DNA of 55,271 nt from UBA1014 sp964344035 (GTDB taxonomy: Bacteria; SAR324; NAC60-12): assembly GCA_964344035.1 (NCBI GenBank), contig CAYFLK010000019.1, positions 1 through 55,271 on the forward strand. The letters run 5' to 3'. Below, piece after piece: positions 8,999-15,612 of the stretch (the first letter of the stretch is position 1; each line of letters starts with the position of its first letter). The position numbers and the translations under genes are program-made. The notes under the pieces are model-generated. The model saw only the letters and a list, made by a program, of their open reading frames with translations, ran no database searches and was not told where the DNA came from.

Positions 8999-9128
8999 AG
9001 TTTTGTTTTTATTATTGTTTCCTATTTTGTGAGTGTTTTCGCGTTAAGAATTATAAGACCACATCAATGCAACAATGCACAGCACAGGCCAGCCCCGCAG
9101 GTGATTATTTTCGGGGTTGGAGCATCCA

Positions 9129-9794
9129 TCAAGGTTCGTTCAGATACGCATCGATGTCCCGCATTGCCTTTTCCAATCCGCGGCAGTACGTGGTAATTTC
9201 ACTGGAAGGCAAATCCGGAGGCACCATAAACGGGTCTCCAAAGGCCCCGGTGATGCGGTTGAATGGTTTGGGGATGCGGTGACGGTCCCATGTTTTAAGA
9301 CGCCATTGCGAACGCGCGGAATAGCTCCACGGTATGATCGGCACTTTTGCATCACGTGCCAGCAGGATAATTCCCGGTTTCAATTGCAGTGGCGGGCCCA
9401 GCGGACCATCCGGAGCGATTGCAACGCCCTTGCCTGACCGGAGCGCTTTGCTCGTGTCGATCAGCGCTTCTACCCCGCCACGGGTTGAAGACCCGCGGAT
9501 TCCACTGAAGTTGAAACGCCGCATCACCTGGTATATTCCTTCTCCATCACGGCTGGCGCTGATCATCGCGGTCAGGTGAAGCTCGCGGAACATCCAGATA
9601 CTGAAGAAAATGTCCCGGTGCCAAGTTGCCAGAATGTACCCGCCATGAACCCGCATTGCCTCGTCCACAACCGCTTCATTTTTGATTTCCGTCCGCGAAG
9701 TCCACGCGATTCCGCGCAGCAGCAGCACAAACAGCTGGACCAGCATCCGCTCCCCGGTTTTCAGGGGATATTGCCGGGTTGGGTCAGTTGGCAT
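9129..9794 (-). CDS. DUF374 lysophospholipid acyltransferase family protein
   Basis: 221 residues matching the DUF374 branch of the acyltransferase superfamily. Evidence is ATWHRDIFF (the H-x3-D acyltransferase box in variant form), SASRDGEGIYQVMRRF, GSSTRGG, the stretch AIAPDGPLGPP and VPIIPWSYSA. Members sit at the membrane and are thought to transfer acyl chains to lipid acceptors such as lipid A precursors or lysophospholipids; the actual substrate is not established by sequence. One hydrophobic segment lies near the N-terminus. It lies 34 nt downstream of the moeA-PBP gene on the same strand, so it may be the last gene of that unit. Confidence 0.82.
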   Translation of the reverse strand: MPTDPTRQYPLKTGERMLVQLFVLLLRGIAWTSRTEIKNEAVVDEAMRVHGGYILATWHRDIFFSIWMFRELHLTAMISASRDGEGIYQVMRRFNFSGIRGSSTRGGVEALIDTSKALRSGKGVAIAPDGPLGPPLQLKPGIILLARDAKVPIIPWSYSARSQWRLKTWDRHRIPKPFNRITGAFGDPFMVPPDLPSSEITTYCRGLEKAMRDIDAYLNEP

Positions 9795-9828
9795 CGACCG
9801 ACACTCCGGAAGTAAAGCGCGCGTTGTT

Positions 9829-11736
9829 TCAGACGAGTCCCATGCGCCTCAACGATTCGCGCATCTCTGAGTGTGTCAGCAGTTCCAGGAATGTCTGAAC
9901 CGCTGGTTTGGCAAGGCGGTCTTTGGGCAAGAGGAAATCATATTCCTCGTCCTGCAGAGGGATGAAGCCAAGATTGTTGTCCTCCGCGACTGAACGAATG
10001 GCCAGTCCCCAATCAGCGCGTCCCTGCGCAATCGCCGCGGCAACTGCCTGGTGGGATTTCGCTTCATAATGAAAGCCCGCGGGTTTTGCCTCTCCCAGCA
10101 ACCCGTCAATTAGAACGCGTGTCCCGCTGCCGCGGTTGCGGTTGATCATGCGCATATCCGGGTTTGCCGGCAGACGTTTGAGAAATGAATCAAAATCCTC
10201 ATCAATCCCATGGAAACGTGCATCGTCCCGGCGGAAAAGAAATCCCTGGCTGCGGCGGTAGCCCTTCACCAGCTTCAGTCCTGCAGTGACGAGGTGTGTG
10301 TTGTACTCTCCGCTCGTTTCGTCCATCAAGTGCGTTCCTGCAAGATCACATTCCCTACGTCTCGCGGCCATCACTCCGCCCATGCTGCCGACCGGGATGA
10401 ACTTGCTCTGAAATCCCCGGCGGCGAAGTTCCCCTATCAAAAAATCGACGCCGACACAGTGGCTGCCGATGATCATCAGGTCCGGAAGCCGGGAAGCGTC
10501 TCCCAGCAGCTGCACCTTCACCCACTCCCCCGCCTCCACCATTTCGGTTTCCTTCGGTATCTCAATGAATCCGTCCGCACGCGCAAACCCGGTGACCGAT
10601 CCGGATCCCTTCCCGGTGGAGTACGCGCTGAATCCAGCGTCCCCTTGCACCAGATGAACAAGGTTGAACTCGGTGCGTCCTTTGTCGGAATTGATGCGCA
10701 ACGGCACCTTCGCCGTTTGAGCGTCATGAGATTCCGGAGGCAGCCCCGACAACATGCGCAGCACCGGGGCGATGAACCTGGTGAATGTGAAAATAGCTGA
10801 AGTCGGAAAACCCGGCAGTATCGCCGCCGGTGTACCTTCCAGCACTGCCAGACAGAGAGGTTTCCCGGGTTTGAGAGAAACGCCGTGAACAAGAATCCCG
10901 GGATTGCCGATTTTTTCAAAGACGCGGTAGTTCTGGTCTCCTTCTCCTTTCGAAGTTCCTCCGGATAGGATCAGGAAATCAAGTTCAAGCCCTCGGCGCA
11001 CCTGTTCCTCCAGGTGCTTTTCCTCGTCGGGCGCAATACCAAGGTGGACTGCTTCGCATCCCAGTTCTTCCACTGCGTGTGCAACCACCATGCTGTTGGA
11101 ATCATACACCTTCCCCACCGTCATCGGTTCTCCGGGAGAAATGATTTCATCCCCGGTGGAAAGAATCCCAACCCGCGGGCGTTTCCACACACGCACTTCC
11201 GCTTCTCCAAGCGCGGCCAGGGTCCCGGTTTCACGAAACCCGAGGTGATCTCCCTGACGCAACACCACTTCCCCCACACCGATGTCCGAACCGGCGAGAG
11301 AAACCCCGCTGCCGGGAACAATCGGTTTCAGTACCTGGATCCCTTCAGTACACGGCTGGGTGTTCTCAATCATCACCACGCCGTCAGCGCCGCGGGGTGT
11401 CACTCCGCCGGTCGCGATCACCGTCGCGGTTCCCTTTTCCAGCGTGCCTTCCGGAATAACTCCGCAGGACAGGATTTCAGGGTTCACGCGCAGAAATACC
11501 GGGGCGGTTTCTTCGGCGCCAAATGTGTCTTCAGCGCGCACCGCGTATCCGTCAAAGTTGCTGCGGTCAAAAAACGGCACATTGATAGAAGCGGTAACAT
11601 CCCGTGAGAGCACCCGGTTTCGCGCTTCTGCCAGAGGCGCCGTTTCATCTCCAACCGGGGTGGGTTTCACCACTTCCTGGAATCGTTGTTCTGCTTCTTC
11701 CGCGGTGGCAAGATTGAGAAATTGATCCTGTTTCAT
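9829..11736 (-). CDS. MoeA molybdopterin molybdenumtransferase fused to a PBP-like domain
   Basis: 635 residues in two parts. Residues 1-~405 are a complete MoeA (domains with NVPFFDRSNFDGYAVRAED, ATGGVTPRGADGVVMIE, GILSTGDEIISPGE, LILSGGTSKGEGD, LPGFPTS), which inserts molybdate into adenylylated molybdopterin. Residues ~415-635 are a periplasmic-binding-protein-like domain (GSHCVGVDFLIGELRR, GTHLMDE, NRNRGSGTRVLID, GRADWGLAIRS). It has the same architecture as the ligand-binding half of the regulator at 23706. The fused module may bind molybdate, tungstate or a cofactor intermediate; that is inference. It is the second moeA in the locus, alongside the ordinary one at 12005, 268 nt upstream. 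Confidence 0.93.
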   Translation of the reverse strand: MKQDQFLNLATAEEAEQRFQEVVKPTPVGDETAPLAEARNRVLSRDVTASINVPFFDRSNFDGYAVRAEDTFGAEETAPVFLRVNPEILSCGVIPEGTLEKGTATVIATGGVTPRGADGVVMIENTQPCTEGIQVLKPIVPGSGVSLAGSDIGVGEVVLRQGDHLGFRETGTLAALGEAEVRVWKRPRVGILSTGDEIISPGEPMTVGKVYDSNSMVVAHAVEELGCEAVHLGIAPDEEKHLEEQVRRGLELDFLILSGGTSKGEGDQNYRVFEKIGNPGILVHGVSLKPGKPLCLAVLEGTPAAILPGFPTSAIFTFTRFIAPVLRMLSGLPPESHDAQTAKVPLRINSDKGRTEFNLVHLVQGDAGFSAYSTGKGSGSVTGFARADGFIEIPKETEMVEAGEWVKVQLLGDASRLPDLMIIGSHCVGVDFLIGELRRRGFQSKFIPVGSMGGVMAARRRECDLAGTHLMDETSGEYNTHLVTAGLKLVKGYRRSQGFLFRRDDARFHGIDEDFDSFLKRLPANPDMRMINRNRGSGTRVLIDGLLGEAKPAGFHYEAKSHQAVAAAIAQGRADWGLAIRSVAEDNNLGFIPLQDEEYDFLLPKDRLAKPAVQTFLELLTHSEMRESLRRMGLV

Positions 11737-11875
11737 AATTGTATCATGTAACTGGTCAGGTAATTCAGTCCCTCATGCTGCTGCCTGTTATTCTGACTGA
11801 AAGTTTACAGCATAAACGCCGGAATTGTGAAAAATATGTTACAGGTGTTTAGCATTTCAGCAGTGTGGGTGTTTG

Positions 11876-11978
11876 GTCTCTTATAATATTTCGTTGTCGA
11901 AATCGGAATTCGACAACAAGAAGTTTTTGACATGTAGTACCTGTCCGCGTGCAACGCACTGGCAGACAAGAAGGAAAT
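11876..11978. repeat. Dispersed palindromic repeat, copy A
   Basis: In the gap between the two moeA genes. It holds GTCTCTTATAATATTTC (11876-11892), a perfect 9-bp dyad GTTGTCGAA/TTCGACAAC around 11893-11917, and a 39-nt imperfect palindrome at 11940-11978 centred on GCGTGCAACGCAC. The last segment matches 33 of 39 positions of copy D at 46637. The first segment recurs at 28250 and 43081. Confidence 0.6.
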
Positions 11979-12004
11979 CTTGAGTGACTAAAACCCAAAA
12001 CACC

Positions 12005-13237
12005 TTAATCATAGAGCCACGCGGTGACGGTTTCTCCTTCAGCAAAGCCTTCGGATGCTTCCTCGGTGAGGAGGAACCCGTCGGCGCGGGTCGTAGAGGA
12101 CAGGATCGATGCACCCCCGGAAGCAATTGGGGTAGCACGACCGTTTTCTATGTACAGTCGAACGTACTCGATACGTCCGATCTGGGACGCTATCTTTGCT
12201 GTCAGACTGACCGTGATCTCGCGATATAGCCATTTGCGTGGCAACCCCCCCAGCAGACGCAGCGCTGGACCGACAAAACAATCGTATGCGGAGAGGCAGG
12301 AAACCGGATTGCCCGGAAGCAGAAAAACCTTTTTGCTGCCTATCAGCCCAAACCCGGTTGGGGCGGCCGGACGCATGGGTATGCCGTGAACCAGCAGTGT
12401 TCCCAGTTCGGCCAGCAGCGTCGGGGCGTGATCTTCGATGCCAACTGATGTCCCGCCGCTGACACAGACAAGGTCCGTGTCTGAATCATGCAAATGAGCG
12501 CGAATCAGTTCACGGTCATCACGAAGATGCCTGATGAGGGGTGAATCGGCCCCGTCACGTTCCGCAAGGCTTTTGAGCATCACCGAATTGGAATCGACAA
12601 TCCTTACTCCCGAAGGGGGCTGTCCGGGTTTGAGCAGCTCGTCCCCGGTGATCAGCAGTTCCACCCTCGGTTTTCGTATCACCCGCATTTCTGAAAATCC
12701 TGTCGCCGCCAGCACCCCCACATCCTGAGGCCGCAGCAGTCTCCATTTTTTGAAAAGCGGGGTGTTAGCGCGGATGTCTTCTCCTACCAGTCCCACGTGT
12801 TTCCCCGGCGGGACAGGTTCAATAACCAGGATGTTATCCCCCGACCGTTCCGCATGCTCGGCCATCAATACCGCGGTTGCACCCCTGGGTAGCGGACCCC
12901 CGGTCATTATCCGTACGGCTTCTCCGGGACCGACCGTGCCGGTGAAACTGCCGCCGGGAGTCACGTCTCCAATCACGTGGAACTCCAGCGGGCTGTAGGA
13001 AGACGCCCCAAATGTCGATTCGGCATCCAGCGCGTATCCGTCCATCGCAGAGCGGTCAAAATTTGGGACGTTAACAGGCGATACCACATCCTGCGCCAAT
13101 ACCCGCCCTGCAAGCCCGTCTAGGGGCGCAGGTTCATCCGCAAGAGGAAGACAATGTTTGTCAATCTGCGCAGCCAGTTCCGGAACGGGGGTCCGTTTGA
13201 GAAAGCCGCGCATCCGTATTTCGGCCTTGTTGTTCAC
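12005..13237 (-). CDS. moeA: Molybdopterin molybdenumtransferase MoeA
   Basis: 410 residues, the normal length for MoeA. Diagnostic segments are NVPNFDRSAMDGYALDAES, RIMTGGPLPRGATAVLM, ELLITGDELLKPGQ, DLVCVSGGTSVGIEDH and FLLPGNPVSCLSAYDCFVGP, covering the MogA-like catalytic domain. The enzyme transfers molybdate onto molybdopterin-AMP, the last common step in making the cofactor that the nearby formate dehydrogenase needs. It starts at an ATG. It is downstream of the fdh operon on the same strand but separated by 456 nt containing a strong hairpin, so it probably has its own promoter. Confidence 0.95.
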   Translation of the reverse strand: MNNKAEIRMRGFLKRTPVPELAAQIDKHCLPLADEPAPLDGLAGRVLAQDVVSPVNVPNFDRSAMDGYALDAESTFGASSYSPLEFHVIGDVTPGGSFTGTVGPGEAVRIMTGGPLPRGATAVLMAEHAERSGDNILVIEPVPPGKHVGLVGEDIRANTPLFKKWRLLRPQDVGVLAATGFSEMRVIRKPRVELLITGDELLKPGQPPSGVRIVDSNSVMLKSLAERDGADSPLIRHLRDDRELIRAHLHDSDTDLVCVSGGTSVGIEDHAPTLLAELGTLLVHGIPMRPAAPTGFGLIGSKKVFLLPGNPVSCLSAYDCFVGPALRLLGGLPRKWLYREITVSLTAKIASQIGRIEYVRLYIENGRATPIASGGASILSSTTRADGFLLTEEASEGFAEGETVTAWLYD

Positions 13238-13693
13238 GGTAATATAAACGTTAAAATGATATATGTTTTCATTGACTGTATAGCTGCAACGCTCACAATC
13301 GCAGCTGATCCTGAACCGTCAATTTATTATCCAAATACAAAGGCTGATGAGTGACAATGTTCAAGACTCGCGGCGGCATCTGCACCCGTCACGTTTAACG
13401 GTGAATGCACTACAATCTGAAAAACGGGAAAACATGCCGTTTTTTTTCAATGGACGCCGATACCGTTTGCAATGGACGGCAAACCGGATCCTGAAAACGC
13501 GCAAGTTTCAGGGGATTATGGGAGGGTATACAGTTTTCCCTGCCAAATTAGGCAGGATACCTGAAAATGGATATTTTTCCAGAGAAAAGAAGAGACGGGC
13601 GGACTTTCTTTTGCGAATGGGGGTGGTTTTATTGCGGAAGGTTTCCGTAAAGAAGGTTGAACCTCCTTCAAATGGAACCCTTCCGCGGGTTTT
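13238..13693. other. Intergenic region between fdhC and moeA
   Basis: No convincing gene. The open frame that runs through it on the plus strand continues as antisense of fdhC and has no recognisable protein features. It contains a hairpin with flanking A/T runs (13420-13447) and should also hold the moeA promoter, which I cannot place with confidence. Confidence 0.5.
13420..13447. terminator. Bidirectional intrinsic terminator after the fdh operon
   Basis: Stem AAAAACGG / CCGTTTTT with a 9-nt loop followed by further Ts on the plus strand, and a mirrored CCCGTTTTT on the minus strand. It would stop minus-strand transcripts coming from fdhC before moeA. Confidence 0.55.
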
Positions 13694-14737
13694 TCAGTCG
13701 CTGCTCTCCTGCGACTGGGTCAATTCGTCATACCAGAGCGAATGGCGTTCCCTGATCCATTCGAGGTCCACTTCTCCGGTAACCATGCTGTCAAAAGCCC
13801 CTTCGACGCCGATACTGCCCATGTACGCATGTCCCATGGCAACAGCGATCAGCACCAAGCCGGAGATGGAGTGTAGCACGTGCATGAGGATCATGGTGTT
13901 TCTGGTCTGGTCAAAATAGGGGAAGATCAGCAGAAAACCGGAAACAATCAGCACCACACCGCCGATGGCGAGAAGCCAGTACCAAGCCTTTTGTCCGGCA
14001 TTGGAGCGTCCAGACGGAGGATATTTCTTTTCCTTTCCCGCTCCCGCGGGAAGCATGCCACCAAAATCCTTAAACCACTCAACATCGGAACCGATAAACA
14101 GGTGGTCCTTGATCCACGGCACCATCATCATCACCAGTGCCACCGAGAAAAATGGCCCCAGCACATTGTGAGAATCCTTCATCACCTGTGCCAGCGCGGC
14201 AAACCCGTCTTTGCCGAAAACGGGGATGAGGACCGCGCGCCCGTAGAGCAGAACCAGTCCGCTCAGGGCCAGCGCAAAGAACGAAGCCGCCACCACCCAG
14301 TGGAGGATGATGTCATACTGTGTCCAGCGCTTGACGGTTTTTCCCGATGATTCTTTCATCTTCATCGGCCCGCCGATAAAGTACAGCAGCAGGACGGCCA
14401 GGATCACCAAACCCATCAGCCATGCACCGTAGGTGGCCATCGGGCCCATGCGGAAAGCGCGCCAGTTGTTGCCGGCATTGTTTATCAGCAATTCAGCTTC
14501 CTCCCCTTTGACGGCCGAGTAGCCGGAGGTTCCCTGCCGCACTTCACGCCAATAATTGGACCGCGGGTTTTCAGTGAACTCCCCCTTGGCCTGGACGGTA
14601 TCAGTGAGGAAATATCCGGGGATGGGCGCTATCACAACCGTCAGCCACATGATTACGAAAAGCCAGAGGATTCTCCGGTTCCGCCGTGCCCTGCTGATTT
14701 CCGGATTCCCTGCGCTGCCTTGCTTTGAATTCATCAT
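13694..14737 (-). CDS. Formate dehydrogenase cytochrome b556 (gamma) subunit
   Basis: Membrane anchor that carries two b hemes and passes electrons from the formate-oxidising subunits to the quinone pool. About 347 residues, clearly longer than E. coli FdoI (~210). The extra N-terminal ~130 residues contain two hydrophobic segments separated by a polar stretch, as in the Fdh3-type subunits. The core has TQYDIILHWVVAASFFALALSGL with heme-ligand His and later HNVLGPFF, DSHN and LMHVLHSISG. The ATG at 14737 follows GGAG at 6-nt spacing; a TTG at 14758 would overlap the preceding small gene. It is the last gene of the fdh operon. Confidence 0.93.
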   Translation of the reverse strand: MMNSKQGSAGNPEISRARRNRRILWLFVIMWLTVVIAPIPGYFLTDTVQAKGEFTENPRSNYWREVRQGTSGYSAVKGEEAELLINNAGNNWRAFRMGPMATYGAWLMGLVILAVLLLYFIGGPMKMKESSGKTVKRWTQYDIILHWVVAASFFALALSGLVLLYGRAVLIPVFGKDGFAALAQVMKDSHNVLGPFFSVALVMMMVPWIKDHLFIGSDVEWFKDFGGMLPAGAGKEKKYPPSGRSNAGQKAWYWLLAIGGVVLIVSGFLLIFPYFDQTRNTMILMHVLHSISGLVLIAVAMGHAYMGSIGVEGAFDSMVTGEVDLEWIRERHSLWYDELTQSQESSD

Positions 14738-14754
14738 TCCCAACTCCAAGCTAA

Positions 14755-14952
14755 TCAATCGGTTTGAACTTCCAGCACCCGTTTTTCGAGTTTATCGTCC
14801 TGTTTTCCGGAAATGGCGTTTATCTGGTCCCATTGACCGGTGTAAACTCCGGGACTGTGCAGACTGAACTTCGCGGACTCATAATGCCCCCCGACAAGAA
14901 TGACCAACTGGAACAAGCCGAACAGGGACAGCAAAAAAACTACCGTTTTCAC
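14755..14952 (-). CDS. Small single-pass membrane protein in the fdh operon
   Basis: 65 residues: a hydrophobic N-terminal segment (MKTVVFLLSLFGLFQLVILV) followed by about 43 polar residues including GVYTGQWDQINAISGKQDD. It sits between fdhB (46 nt upstream) and fdhC (18 nt downstream) on the same strand, so it is almost certainly translated with them. I do not recognise a named family. By position and topology it could be an accessory subunit or assembly factor of the formate dehydrogenase, with the polar part in the periplasm. An exported protein is the alternative if the hydrophobic stretch is a cleaved signal. Confidence 0.7.
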   Translation of the reverse strand: MKTVVFLLSLFGLFQLVILVGGHYESAKFSLHSPGVYTGQWDQINAISGKQDDKLEKRVLEVQTD

Positions 14953-14997
14953 GTCTATTTCTCCTTGAAATTGGGAGGGGATACCCCCTCCCGTTGA

Positions 14998-15585
14998 TCA
15001 AGATGCCCCGTAGGCGCTGGACCATCCCCAGGTTTGGGGACGAGTGCCGCGGCGCATGACCCGTTCGGTGTATATTTTCGAAATCACATCACTGTCTCCG
15101 GCGAGCAAGGCCTTGGTGGCGCACATTTCCGCACAGAGCGGCAATTTCCCTTCCGCCAGCCGATTCGCGCCATATTTGCGATGTTCAGTTTGCGAATTGT
15201 CCGCTTCAGGGCCGCCCGCGCAGAAGGTACACTTGTCCATTTTCCCGCGGATGCCGAATGCGGACTGCTGTGGAAATTGCGGTGCTCCGAAAGGACAAGC
15301 GAAGGAACAGTATCCGCAGCCGATGCACTGGTCCTTGTCATGCAGCACGACCCCGTCCGCGGTGGTGTAGAAGCAGTCAACCGGGCAGACTGCCTGGCAG
15401 GGCGCGTCCGTACAGTGCATGCAGGCGACGGATATTGATTTTTCTCCCGGAACGCCGTCATTCAGGGTGACCACCCTGCGACGGTTGATCCCCCAGGGAA
15501 CATCGTTTTCATTTTTGCAGGCAGTGATGCATCCGTTGCATTCGATGCAGCGTTCCGCGTCACAAAGAAACTTCATTCGAGCCAT
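14998..15585 (-). CDS. Formate dehydrogenase iron-sulfur (beta) subunit
   Basis: 195 residues with four ferredoxin-like cysteine groups: CIECNGCITAC, CMHCTDAPCQAVCPVDC, CIGCGYCSFACP and CTFC with a later CAEMCATKAL. This is the four-[4Fe-4S] electron wire of the FdhB/HybA family linking the molybdenum subunit to the cytochrome b subunit. It has no Tat signal of its own and is presumably carried out with FdhA. The start ATG follows a strong AGGAGG box. It lies 27 nt from fdhA and is co-transcribed. Confidence 0.95.
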   Translation of the reverse strand: MARMKFLCDAERCIECNGCITACKNENDVPWGINRRRVVTLNDGVPGEKSISVACMHCTDAPCQAVCPVDCFYTTADGVVLHDKDQCIGCGYCSFACPFGAPQFPQQSAFGIRGKMDKCTFCAGGPEADNSQTEHRKYGANRLAEGKLPLCAEMCATKALLAGDSDVISKIYTERVMRRGTRPQTWGWSSAYGAS

Positions 15586-15612
15586 TGGATTCCTCCTTTT
15601 ACGGTATCCGGG

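Noticed and set aside
13302..13318. GG-N10-GC element on the minus strand upstream of moeA
   Set aside because: Spacing fits but neither the TGGCA nor the TTGC context does, so it is likely chance.
13347..13919. 190-codon plus-strand frame across the fdhC end and intergenic region
   Set aside because: Half of it is antisense of fdhC, and the rest has no family features or ribosome binding site.
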